Positions 1 to 11,100 of a DNA stretch of 64,000 bases are shown here, in pieces. Within the stretch, counting starts at the first letter, position 1, and every line of letters starts with the position of its first letter. The notes beneath the pieces were generated by a model. That model was not told the origin of the DNA. It made no database searches and saw nothing but the letters and a program-made list of their open reading frames with translations. Source of the stretch: Garcia nutans (taxonomy: Eukaryota; Streptophyta; Magnoliopsida; Malpighiales; Euphorbiaceae); the NCBI GenBank assembly GCA_947685225.1, contig CANTUV010000055.1, forward strand, positions 6,769,501 through 6,833,500. The letters run 5' to 3'. The position numbers and the translations under genes are program-made.

Positions 1-612
1 CATTGGCAAGCAGTCAAAAGATTGTTGCGATACTTAAAACATACCATTCATTATGGGTTATTCTTGAGCAGCAATACATCCTTGCATTTAAAGGTCTTTG
101 CTGATGCCGACTGGGCAGGAAATCAACAGGATCGAACATCAACTTCTGGTTATCTTGTTTATTTGGGAGCATCTCCGATCAGTTGGTCGTCGAAGAAGCA
201 GCGAACAGTTGCTCGGTCCTCAACAGAGGCCAAATATCGTTCTGTGGCAGGAGCAGTGGCTGAAGTAAATTGGCTTCAAAACTTATTAAAGGAGCTTCAT
301 ATTTCATTCCAAGAAACACCAGTTGTCTATTGTGATAATGTGGGAGTTACATATCTTTGTAAGAATCCAGTTTTTCATAGTAGGATGAAACATATTGCCG
401 TGGATTTTCATTTTGTTAGGGATCAAGTTCATTGTGGAAACATTCAAGTACAACATCTTCATTCTGGTGATCAACTTGCAGACATGATGACTAAGGCTCA
501 AGCAAAGTCTCTCTTTCAGCAACATTTATCCAAGTTAGGTATTATTGACATAACACCTAACTTGAGGGGGCATAAAGATGATAAAACTGAGTCCTATTCT
601 AAAGGGAAGTGA
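1..612 (+). CDS. Ty1/copia polyprotein, RNase H C-terminus (partial)
   Basis: This is the last part of a copia Pol polyprotein and it is open to the left window edge, so the protein starts outside. The visible part is the RNase H domain: an FADADWAG strand with the first acidic residues, then SWSSKKQRTVARSSTEAKYRS (slightly unusual, usually AEY), then VYCDNVG and SRMKHIAVDFHFVRD. It ends with the LADMMTKA stretch that normally sits about 30 residues before the copia stop. The frame is intact up to the TGA at 610-612. A purine-rich tract (CTTGAGGGGG, about 561-570) overlaps the end of the frame, as expected for the polypurine tract before a 3' LTR. It is not a host gene. Confidence 0.9.
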   Translation, partial: HWQAVKRLLRYLKHTIHYGLFLSSNTSLHLKVFADADWAGNQQDRTSTSGYLVYLGASPISWSSKKQRTVARSSTEAKYRSVAGAVAEVNWLQNLLKELHISFQETPVVYCDNVGVTYLCKNPVFHSRMKHIAVDFHFVRDQVHCGNIQVQHLHSGDQLADMMTKAQAKSLFQQHLSKLGIIDITPNLRGHKDDKTESYSKGK

Positions 613-790
613 TAATTCTGTTAATAAGTTAAATCGTGTACGGTGTAGATTGTATACTTTAGTTAGACTTCTATTGTTGTATGTCTCTGTCTGTATTTAT
701 ATGTTTCCATAATCAATAGTAATAATTAATTCAATTCTCAAACTCTGTTGTCACTTTAATAATAACTCAATAAAGGTTCTCACTCAACTA
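571..790 (+). repeat. Probable 3' LTR of the left-edge copia element
   Basis: The sequence right after the polypurine tract should be the 3' LTR. The exact edges are not visible because the partner LTR lies outside the window. Two starts are possible, just after the G-run near 570 or at the TG at 610, which follows a second purine run AAAGGGAAG. The right edge is a guess. Confidence 0.4.
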
Positions 791-1718
791 GAAATAACAT
801 TAAACTATATATTCTACTTTATTTAGGAAATATTACATTCAATTTAAAAATATTTTTTACATACCAAATAGGAAAAGATCCTCTTTCTTTCAAATCCCAA
901 TAGGATTTTGAGGCACAAATTTAACAATTTTATTCAAGCAAAGGCAGAACTACAAATAGTTCCCCCAAAATTTTAAATTTCTTAAAATATATTTTATTAT
1001 ATGATAAAAAGTGGACTTAGGGTCTGCTCAGTATAGTTCAGGTTTTGGTTCAAGTCCGGTTACCTACAAGACAAACATAGGGGCTTGGATCCCAGTGAAA
1101 AAACTCTAATATTTAAGTCAGAGCTCAATTCATCTACAAAATTAAGAAAGTGGAAAAGAAAATCCTTTACCTGTTGATTTTAATTCCTATTTATAGAGGA
1201 TGAAGGGGGACCAATTCTGGCATGATTAGCAAAAATTTTGGCTATGTCAGTATTAGACGACGGCTGTTTCTGAAGTTTATCCTATTGCAATTGATAGTTT
1301 GTCCCGGTGGGCTCCTGGTATGCATGACCCTCGAGCACACAAGCACTATCTTGGGAGATGATAAGGACCCGGTCGTGAGGTTGGGGACTATGTGAACTGC
1401 TCAATATAGAGAGTTCGATGTCAGGGATATAGTATCATTATATATTATTTTTTTTAAAATAAATAGGTTTTTGACCACCCTAATTATTTAATTTTTTTTC
1501 ATTGTTGTCTTTTTTGTCGACCCCTCTCTTTCCTCCTCTTTTTGGATTTTTTCCCTTTTTGGTCAAGTTTGATGACAAGAAAATATAACTTCCTGACATC
1601 AAGGACAATATCAACGTGTTTATAATTAGTAAGTGAATTGCTTTGATTATTTTCATTTTTTTAAAGACATTTTGAGTTTCTCTTAGATTCATATATATAT
1701 ATATATTTTAGTTTTATT
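791..1718. other. Intergenic, with a repeat-like block
   Basis: There is no convincing coding frame. The block at about 1011-1445 is richer in GC than its surroundings. It carries an antisense TATA-like CTATTTATAG near 1190 and resembles in layout the block at 32525-33000, so both may be old pieces of one LTR family. The remainder is AT-rich with poly-T runs and a short TA microsatellite at about 1691-1706. Confidence 0.4.
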
Positions 1719-2406
1719 TAGGGATGATAATTTTATTTGATCCGATGGATATGTGATCTTACCTGATCCGATTGAGCAAGATTATACTTGATCTATTTAT
1801 AATTATGGTAGGATATGGATCAAAATAATTATACCCTAGATGAATTTGGGTTGAATGCAGATTGTGCATAATCCTATCCAAATCCGATCCAATTATATAT
1901 TTTTCATATATTTATATAATATTTAGATCCAAATATTATACCAATGAATTTGATGCAATATTTACTTAATATTAATTTATTAGTCTATTTCAAATAAAAG
2001 ATATGAAATATGGGACACATTTAATTAATTTAATTTATTAATTTAATTAATTATTATACTAATATTTTAATGATGATATTGTTCATATTTTAAGAGATAT
2101 TTATATTAATAAGGTCATATTTGATATTAATATTTTTTTAATGAAGATAGTTCACTATTATAATTATATTTTTTATGAATTTTTTTTTACATTTGATTTT
2201 CATATACATATGTGTTTTATGATCATACTCGACTTACGACCCTACCCTGCCCGTTTTAGCCCAAAATCTATGTCAGTATCATTACTTATACTTAATTTAA
2301 TCTAACTTGAGGTAGGTTGAATAACGGATAAGATATGTCATTTCACTTACAGGATAAGATAAGCATTTTTAAAAACTCGATCTATACCAAACCTGTTACC
2401 ATCTTA
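1719..2406. mobile_element. hAT-like non-autonomous DNA transposon (688 bp)
   Basis: The element starts TAGGGATGATAA and ends TTACCATCTTA, which are imperfect inverted ends. It is flanked by exact copies of the 8-bp sequence GTTTTATT at 1711-1718 and 2407-2414. An 8-bp duplication with TAGGG-type ends is typical of hAT superfamily MITEs. The inside is AT-rich and has no transposase frame, so the element would depend on a transposase supplied elsewhere. Confidence 0.8.
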
Positions 2407-2414
2407 GTTTTATT

Positions 2415-3137
2415 TATAGAATTGAGTTTTAGTAAAAGTAAATATGTATTCTAAAGTAAAGAATTTTGCTAAAAATTTATTAGATTATCAAAATTCTCAT
2501 TTAAAAAATCTTAATTTTCAATATTGTTCTTGAATAATTTCTTCACTCCCATTAGATTTAAGCATGAACTTGTAATTAATTATGGTGATTTTGCAAGGTT
2601 GATCAATCTAAAATTTTGAATGTGGATGGGTTGTGATTAATTGTGATATAAACTTGAATTTATATAAATATATTCCATTTTCTAGTCGAAATTTAAAAGA
2701 ATTTTGATTATGAAAATTTTGATTAGAATTTTTATTGTTAGTGTTTGATTTTAGCCCCTTGTTGTGTATTCCTACTTCCACCTCTACTTTTAAGTGCAAA
2801 TCTTACACTTCAATTGTCAAAGAAGCACAAGCTGCTATTGTCCATATAGAGCACACAAAAAGTCAACAAGGCCCTTTCATTTTATGCCTAAATTTTCCTT
2901 ACAGGTGATTCCACTTCATTGGCATTTAAGAGAAATTGGTCATGTGTTATTTTTAATAGTTTCCCTGCCATACACTATAAACTCTGATATGTCATGAAAA
3001 TTTATTATGTTTGGTGAAAATCATATTTCATTTTTTATTTACTGAATAGTATCTTTTAGCAGAAACTCTTTTACTTGTCAAAGCATATTCTATCAGTTTG
3101 TTTTTTCATATTGTGTTAATGTACAACAAACATTAAC
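2415..3137. other. Intergenic, nothing recognised
   Basis: This is AT-rich sequence. The short open frames on both strands have no recognisable composition or motif. Confidence 0.5.
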
Positions 3138-3142
3138 TTTAT

Positions 3143-3641
3143 TGTTAGAAATTAAACTTGGTTTCTTTATAGATTTTTCTAGAATACTTAGTAGTGAAGT
3201 ATCCTTAATTTAGTCAAATTGAATTTAAATTAGTTAAGGAGATTGTCAAGTTGAATTTCAATTAGTCAAGGAGGTTTTCAAGTTAAATTAAACTAGTGAA
3301 GGAGAATATCAAATTGAAATTGAATTACTGAAGGAGGTTATCAAATTCAATTTGATAACCTCTAAACCTCCTTAACGCAGCTATAAATATGACCTTAAGC
3401 CATTCATTTGTAATGTCATGTGATGAGAGAATGATATGAGAGATTAAGAGAGATAGAGTGGTGGCAGTGAGAATTTTTAAAATTCTTTGAGGGGTTAGCT
3501 TCAACAAGCTAACACATAAAATGTTTTAAGGTCTTTCTGAATTTTGTAATTTGTGTTTTATCAATTAATAAAATTTTGAGTGTTTGTTATTGAATTTTCT
3601 CTATCTTTAGGCAATTAAAAAGTTCAATTTAATTACCAATA
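3143..3641 (+). repeat. 5' LTR of the copia element
   Basis: It begins TGTTAGAAATTAAAC and matches 7693-8182 along most of its length. A TATA-like CTATAAATAT lies at 3381-3390. Four degenerate units of about 32 bp, each starting CAARTT, occupy 3215-3342 upstream of the TATA-like box. The last bases read CCAATA where the 3' LTR has CCAACA, so the terminal C has mutated. Confidence 0.92.
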
Positions 3642-3643
3642 TC

Positions 3644-3655
3644 TGGTATCAGAGC
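3644..3655 (+). other. Primer binding site (tRNA-Met type)
   Basis: TGGTATCAGAGC lies two bases after the 5' LTR. It is the usual plant copia minus-strand primer site, complementary to the 3' end of initiator tRNA-Met. Confidence 0.9.
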
Positions 3656-3670
3656 TAAGGTTAAATCAAG

Positions 3671-4560
3671 ATGACTTCAACTTCAACGACAAGAGTTCAA
3701 ATTCAACAAGTGCAATTAACAATTTTCAAGTTCGATAGGAAAAATAATTTTGTGATGTGGAAGCATTCAGTGCAGCTATGCTTAAAAAACAATTATTATG
3801 GTGAAATTTTAGAAAAATATATTGTTGAAAAGAAAAATTCATCATCTGAAGAATTACAATAGTTGGATCGTGATTGTTCATTAAACTTGAAAGCTTTATT
3901 TTTAATCTGTCAGTCCGTGGAGCTATCGGTCCTAGAAAACAAATATTCCACACAAAAACAACAAAAGAGGCATGGAGTATTCTGCTCAAAATATATGAAG
4001 GTACAGATCCAGTCAAATGAACAAAAATGTAAGGCTTAAACAGACAGTTCGAGCTGATGGAGCAAGGAAAAGATAAAAATATCCGTGACTATTTCTCAAG
4101 AATGGAGAAATTATTCAATGAAATGAAGAATAAAGATGATGAAATAAATGAAAGAGATATCATGGAGAAGATTTTACACACGATGTCTAATCTCTTTGAT
4201 TATGTAGTAACAACTATTGGAGATTCTAAAAAATTGGACTCCATGACTCTTAATGATCTACAAGCTTCATTGAAGTCACGTGAGATGTGGATGAATGAAA
4301 GGTCACCAAGCTCAATGGAACAAGCTTTAAAAGCTCAAGTGAATTTAAAGAATGATGAGAAGATGCCTAGATTGGTGCATAATCAAAGGGGATCTAATTT
4401 CAGAGGCAGAGGAGGTGGAAATTTCAGAACCACTTCTAGACAAGGAGCAAAAGAATGTGAATTCCAATAAGGTAAATCTAATATTCAATGTTAAAATGCA
4501 AAAATCATGTCCACTATCAATCCGAGTGCAAGTCACATGTTCAATGTCATAATTATAAAA
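3671..4560 (+). pseudogene. copia gag remnant
   Basis: The frame starts ATG at 3671. FKFDRKNNFVMWKHSVQLCL resembles the start of copia gag (UBN2 family). A TAG at 3860-3862 interrupts it and the frame then changes. A second open piece at 4057-4470 contains DYFSRMEKLFNEM and an RGRGGGNFR basic run near its end. A poor zinc knuckle follows at about 4494-4550 (CKNHVHYQSEC), which lacks a normal CCHC spacing. The protein would have packaged the element RNA in a virus-like particle. It is broken here. Confidence 0.85.
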
Positions 4561-7500
4561 AATATGCCATTATAGTAGATAATATCATGCTAAAAGAACA
4601 AACTACAAAGACAATCATGTTGGTGGGGGTTCAAAATGAGGATGCAAAAACCTTGTTGGTGGCTACTCATGAAAATGATAGTAATAACAATTACCAGTGG
4701 TTGATAGACTCGGGTTACAGTAATCACCTTAGTGGGAACAAGAAACTCTTCTTCGTGCTAGATGAATTTTTTCACTCTTCTATAAAACTTGGTGATAACT
4801 ACCAGGTTCCAGTAATAGAAAATGGAAGGATTGCTATCCAAACAAAGAATGGGTTTTTAAACTATATTTTTAAAGTTTACTATACTTCTACTATTTGTCA
4901 AAACCTATTAAGTGTGAGACAACTAGCAAAAAAAGGCTACGACTTGTGTTTCAACAAGCACGGGTGCACTATAAGTGATGCAAAGAAAGGTATGACACTA
5001 AGGACGAAGATGTCATTAAATTGTTTATTTTCAATACACATCAACTATGGTAATGCTTCCTACTGTAATTCGATGGTTGTTGATGATAATTGGTTGTGGC
5101 ATATACGACTTGGGCATTTTAATTTTGGGAGCATCAAATTTGTTGCAAACAAAGATTGGATTTCATGCTTGCCTACTATTCAAGTTCCTGAAAAAGTTTG
5201 TGAGCATTGTGTTTTGGGAAAGAAGTACATAGATCCATTTTTGACAAAGTAGGCATAGAGAACTAAAAGACCACTAGAGCTTGTGCATTCAGACTTATGC
5301 TATGTGGAGGTTCTATCTAATGGAGGTAACAAATACTTCATTACTTTTATTGATGATTTTAGTAGAAAGATATAGGTATATTTTGTGAAATAAAAGTCTG
5401 ATGCATGTGAAGTACTTAAAAATTTTAAGACATGAGTTGAAAAGCAAAGTGGATATCAACTCAAAACCTTAAGAATAGACAGACACACAAAATATACAGC
5501 TTGTGATGACTTCCTAAGAAAGCATGGAATTAAGCATCAAGTAACGACTAGGTATACTCCTCAAAAAAATGGAATAACGGAAAGGAAAAATAGAACTATC
5601 ATGGATATGGTGAGAAGCACGTTGCATTGTAAGAAGCTTCCTAAAAGCTTTTGGGCTGATGCTATGGCTTGTGTAGTTAATATTTCAAATAGATATCCTG
5701 TCAAAAGTGTTTGTGAAAAAACTCCACAAGAAGCATGAAGCGGATGGAAGCCTAATTTGAGTCATATGAGGGTGTTTTGGCTGTATCACTTATTCATATG
5801 TACCAGATGAGTTAAGAAAGAATCTTGATGCCAAGGCAAAAAAATGCATCTTCATTGGTTATAGCTTAGAAATAAGGACTATAAGCTATACAATACAAAG
5901 ACTCAAAAGGTGATAATTAGCCATAATGTTATTTTTTATGAAGATGGAATATGGGATTAGTCAGAAAAAAAAGAGGTCGTTACCAGTATCAGTATTCATT
6001 AACAATGAAATGGAAACAAGAAATCACAATGATGAGCAGCCTTCTCCTCCAGTTTCTGAAGAGCGGTAGATTGATCAACCTGAAGCTTCATCTTCTCCTA
6101 TACTTAGACGCTCACAATGTGATCATCATCCACCAGCCTATTTAAGAGATTATAAAGTTGGTGATGATCCTGATGATAATGAGGATGTTGTTCATTATGC
6201 TTTCTTTGCAGATTGTGATCTAGTGATATTTGAAGATGCAGCTAATGATGATCGGTGGATCAATAAATGAATGAAGAAATTCATGCCATTGAGAAGAATA
6301 ATACATGAGAGTTAACTGCTCTGCCAAAAGGGAAGAAGCCAATTAGAGTCAAATGGGTTTATAAGACAAAGTACAAGCCTAATGGAGAAGTTGAATATTT
6401 TAAAGTGAGGCTAGTTGCAAAAGGATACAAGCAAAATTAGGTATTAATTATTTTAAAGTGTTTGCTTATGTTGCTAGATTGGATATTGTACATATATTCA
6501 TTTTACTTGTTGCTCAAAATTGTTAGAAAATATATCAAATGGATGTGAAATTAGCATTTTTAAATGGTATACTTAAAAAAGAAGTGTATGTAAAGCAACC
6601 ACCAGGTTATGTTAAGAAAGGTGAAGAACATAATGTTTATCGGTTAAAAAAAGGCTTTGTATGAGCTTAAACAAGCACCAAGGGCATGCTATATTTGCAT
6701 TGACACCTATTTTTCTTAATCATAGGTTGCACAAGTATCCTTATGAGAATACTTTGTCTAACAAAATCAACAATGACAGAGGTATCATTATTGTTTCCCT
6801 TTATGTGGATAATTTGATTTTCATAGACAATAATCCAAAGTTTTTGTCAGAATTCAGGGAGGATATGATTGCTCACTTTGAGATGACAGACGTAAGATTG
6901 ATGTCTTACTGTCTTGGCATTAAAGTAAAGCAAATAAAAGAAGGCATATTCATTTCACAAAAGAAATATGTGCAAGATATTTTGAAGAAATTCAATATGG
7001 AAACTTGTAAACTAATGTTGACACCAGTTGAAGAAAGGCTAAAGCTTATGAAAGATGGTAGCAGTGATTTTGCTAATGCAACAAACTTCAGGAGACTTAT
7101 TGGAAGCTTAAGATACTTAACAACAACAAGACTTGATATTGTTTATGGAGTTAGAATTGTTAGCAGATTTGTGAATTTGCCTTGACAATCTCATTGGCAA
7201 GCAGTAAAGAGAATTTTGAGATATATTAAGATATTGATTGGGCAGGTGACGCCAAAGCAAGAAAAAGTACTTCAAGTTATATTTTCAACATTGGTTCAGG
7301 TGTATTCACTTGGTCCTCAAAGAAACAACAGGTGGTAGCTCTTTCAACAGTAGAAGCAGAGTATATAGCAACTGCAAGTTGTGCTACTCAAGCAGTTTGG
7401 CTACGGAGGATGCTTGGTGAATTGCAACATCAGCAAGATAGTCCAACGACTGTATATTGTTATAACAAATCAGCAATTACCTTAACAAAGAATTCAGTAT

Positions 7501-7685
7501 TTCATGGTCGCAGCAAGCATATTGACATTAAACATCATTACAATCAAAATTTGGTGAAAGATAAAGAGATTGTAGTTGAGTATTGTGCATATGAAGATCA
7601 AATTACAGATATTTTTACGAAGCCACTCAAAGCTGATATATTCTTCAAGTTGAAGAAAATACTTTTAATGTTAAACCAAGTTTAA
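4488..7685 (+). pseudogene. copia pol remnant (protease, integrase, RT, RNase H)
   Basis: Pieces appear in normal order. Protease: WLIDSGYSNHLSG at about 4699 (usually DSGAS). GAG-pre-integrase: LWHIRLGHFNFGS and a CEHCVLGK zinc half near 5200. Integrase, about 5253-5760, is cut by several stops; HSDLC, TPQKNGITERKNRT and FWADAM are readable. RT starts near 6350 (RLVAKGYKQN) and is frameshifted around 6660. The catalytic YVDD reads YVDN at about 6804-6815, so one metal-binding Asp is gone. RNase H, 7332-7685, has STVEAEYIA, SKHIDIKHHY and ITDIFTKPL. All parts are needed for copying and inserting the element, so this copy is dead. Confidence 0.93.
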
Positions 7686-7692
7686 GGGAGGA
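7683..7692 (+). other. Polypurine tract
   Basis: TAAGGGAGGA lies directly before the 3' LTR and is the expected plus-strand primer site. Confidence 0.85.
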
Positions 7693-8182
7693 TGCTAGAA
7701 ATTAAACTTGGTTTCTTTGTAGATTTTTCTAGAATACTTAGTATTGAAATATCCTTAACTTAGTCAAATTGAATTTGAATTAGCTAAGGAGGTTATCAAG
7801 TTGAATTTGAATTAGTTAAGGAAGTTGTCAAGTTGAATTTGAACTAGTGAAGGAGGATATCAAATTGAATTTGAATTAGTGAAGAAGGTTATCAAATTTT
7901 GAATTTATTAACTTCTAAACCTCATTAACTCAACTATAAATATGGCCTTAGGCCATTCAATTGCAATGTAATGTGATGAGAGAATGATATGAGAGATTAA
8001 GAGAGATAGAGTGGTGGTAGTAAGTGTTTTTAAAAATATTTGATGCATAATGTGTTTTGAATGTGAAATTTTTCTTTCTAAATTTTATAATTTATGTTTT
8101 ATCAATTAATAAAATTTTGAGTGTTTGTTATTGAATTTTTTCCATCTTTAGGCAATTAAAAAGTTCAATTTAATTACCAACA
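7693..8182 (+). repeat. 3' LTR of the copia element
   Basis: It starts TGCTAGAAATTAAAC, ends CCAACA and pairs with 3143-3641. Four clean 32-bp units lie at 7765-7892. A TATA-like ACTATAAATATGG follows near 7933. The segment around 8020-8080 differs most from the 5' LTR. Confidence 0.92.
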
Positions 8183-8187
8183 TTTAT

Positions 8188-11100
8188 GGCATTAAAGTTA
8201 CAATAAAGTTCCTTAGGGTATAAAAGCTTAATGTTGATGTATTGAAATAGATCAGTTGACGTTAAATTCTTGAAGTCTCATCATAAAAACCTGAAATTTC
8301 TGGTTAATTGTGCCTTTCCCACATATTTGACCTTATTGATGACCTAACGAAGGCACATTTTGATGCATTCTTTATGCTTTTATTGTCTCTGTTCTATATT
8401 TGTCAGCTTCCTCTTTGTATTATTCGCCATTAACTTTATCTAACAAATGTGCTTTTCTTTTTCTTTCTTATCTATGACTAGTATCTACAAAAGTATTTCT
8501 TCTTTATAGTACTTTTAAACTAGTTGATCCTAGCTACTTTTCAATTATTGCCGTTGATTGATCCTGCTTGTAAAACCATTTTCTTGATTCTTTGTAAAGT
8601 TGTTTAGTTAATCCCCACTGCCATTCATCTCACGATGCTGATAATAATTATTTCTTGTTTTTCTATGAACACATCAACAGGATGCTAGTTTTGGGGGAAA
8701 TCTGAGGTTGGGTAAGGGTAGAACGGGATTATGTCCCTTGTTTGGATAAATGGAAATGAAGCAGGACCTTTTTCTAAGTCCAAAAAATCAAATCCATTTA
8801 TTTTTCAAATTTTCCTTTATCATTTTAATGATTTATGGATATTTTTGACATAAATAAGTAACAATAGCTTCCTTCTTCTTTTTCTCGTTCACTCATCTCT
8901 TTCTTATCTTTTTCACGCCAACCAAACATTGCATAAATTGTGCTTTAAAATAAATGGTATTATTATCCAAAGTATCCTTAAAAAAAGGGGAAAATCTATA
9001 TTCAATTTAAGTTTTCTGTGATCAATTTTACAAATATAAGTTAATTAAAGGTTTGTTTCAGAACTGAACAAAGCTAATATTCATAATTTATTAAGGAAAA
9101 TCTAGTTGTCAAGAAATAAAGTGACCTTCCCATCCTTTTTTAAATCACCAACAACCAAAAATATATAATGAAAGTTCTAAAGCATAACTGAGTATTCCAA
9201 TTACCTCTCTGCAGTTTGAATTTATCATCATTTATTTTTGACTAATATGCATCAATGTATGAGATAGTGAGCAACAGTATAGACTTTTTGGATATCCCTT
9301 TATCTATACGCCGACATTATATAATGATTTCTAGCTTTGTGGAATAAAATGTAGCAAAGATTTTTGACAATTTGATTTTCTTGAAATTTGGCAATGGTGA
9401 GTAATTGTGTCTATCATGTAACAAGTGGCCTACACAGTGATTATTGTTGCACTTTACTTAGAGTTCAAGATTCTTGTTGTATATTTCTTTATAATTGTTT
9501 TATAAGAGTGCAGAGGGTAGTTATGCAAATATACAGGCTCTCTGTTTGTCAAATATAAAAATGACAAAATGTTGCAATCAAGTTTGGACTTCCAAGTTTG
9601 TTGCGTCAATCAACACTTGAGCCGAAAGAAATGGTTCAGTGCATTTGTTCTTCTTTGCTATTGATATATTTTTTTCCTGCTTGAATATGTTTTTCTTCAA
9701 CTACTCCATCATTGTAATAGTGGGTTCTCATTCTCATAGTGGGAGTGGGAGCTACACATTATTGAAAATTACATATACTATAGATGATGGAAAAGGGTTT
9801 ATTTTTTTAAAACATCCCCTTCGAATACACTTTTTTCATGGCTAGTTCAAAAGCTTCATAATAGCAAATGAAAGCCTGAGAAAATAGTATTGTTTTCTCG
9901 GTTCATAGTGGGAGTTATTTGAAAAGAACCTCACCATGATACAGACAGACATGTGCTTTATTATTTCTGTAAATATCACCTTCAAGTGCACTTTTTTTTA
10001 TGAATGATTCTGGAAGCTCAAACAGTTGTTGAAACTTGGAGAAAAAAATATGTTTTTTCTGTAAAAAAAAAAAAGTTATCTTTCACTGAAGCATACATCA
10101 CAATGCATCAGGTATTTATTAGAGATTATAAAGGTGTTGTATTACATCATTGGTTAGTATAAAAACTCATTTGAAGGAATGTATTCATAAGCCAACAGTT
10201 TGACATTTGCATCCCTGTCTTCTACCTAATACCCACAACTCAAAAAGAAAAAAAGTGTGTTGTACTCAAGGAAGCTTTTTTTCCATTCTATTTCTTAGTT
10301 TTCAAAACTAAATTTCCTTTTCCAAAGAACTATATTTTATACTTTGAAAAGGTCAAGATAGTGGCGAGACATAATCGTGATATATATAAAAATATGAAAT
10401 GAAAATGATTGAACTAGAAAAAACACAAGGGGGTGAAGCAGTAGCTAGCCGGGGGATGTACGTGCGTAATACATGGTTTGGCAGGTAGGTGTAGTCTTCT
10501 TGTGTTAAGCTAAAGAAACTAAGGAAAGCTTTTCAGATGGTTCTAAAGCTAGCTTTCAGCAGTTATACAGTTGAGAAGTTTAGTTAACTTGTTGCCCCAG
10601 AAACCCTTATTCCAAATTAGGTGACTAGGCATCATATCATACCACATCAACCGGGGAAAGATCCAACATTTTTTCATCCAAACCTCAAGCAGAAAACGAC
10701 TTTATGGAAGGGATCTTCAATGACAATGAAAAATAACTTATTTTTGTACGTTTTCAGCTCAGAGTAGGTGGAATCTAATATTAGTGTAAGCTTTTTCACC
10801 AATTAGATTAGATTAAGTTAAGTAGGCTTGATTAGAATGATTATTTGATTCATACTAATTAACTTTTTTATTGGTCTTGTCTGTTAATCAAATGGAAATA
10901 ATATTTGCTGGTTGAAAACAAAAAATAAAGAACAAAAAATATCTGAATAGAAGTTCTACCGTTTATTTATCAATTAAGGGTATATTGAGAAAAACCTTTG
11001 ATGTAGTATTGAATGGCAGGTCATCTTTGTACCTTAGGAGACTGATATAACAAGAAGAAATTCAAGGTTCTGAAATTCTTGAGGATTAGGAAAATATCTG

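Larger units (their letters stand above)
3143..8182 (+). mobile_element. Complete but decayed Ty1/copia retrotransposon
   Basis: The element is 5,040 bp, runs from TG to CA and is bounded by two similar LTRs. It is flanked by the 5-bp duplication TTTAT at 3138-3142 and 8183-8187. The order is 5' LTR, a tRNA-Met type primer site, gag, protease, integrase, reverse transcriptase, RNase H, a purine tract and 3' LTR, which is the copia order. Many stops and frameshifts interrupt gag-pol, so this copy cannot encode its own proteins. LTR differences in sequence and length (499 against 490 bp) point to an old insertion. Confidence 0.95.

Noticed and set aside
1045..1075. GGTTCAAGTCC as a tRNA T-loop
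   Set aside because: No acceptor stem, anticodon arm or D-arm can be placed around it. The same applies to GGTTCGAGTTC near 16490.
8735..8940. Possible MITE with TTGTTTGG...CCAAACA ends
   Set aside because: Only about seven bases match and no target duplication could be found.
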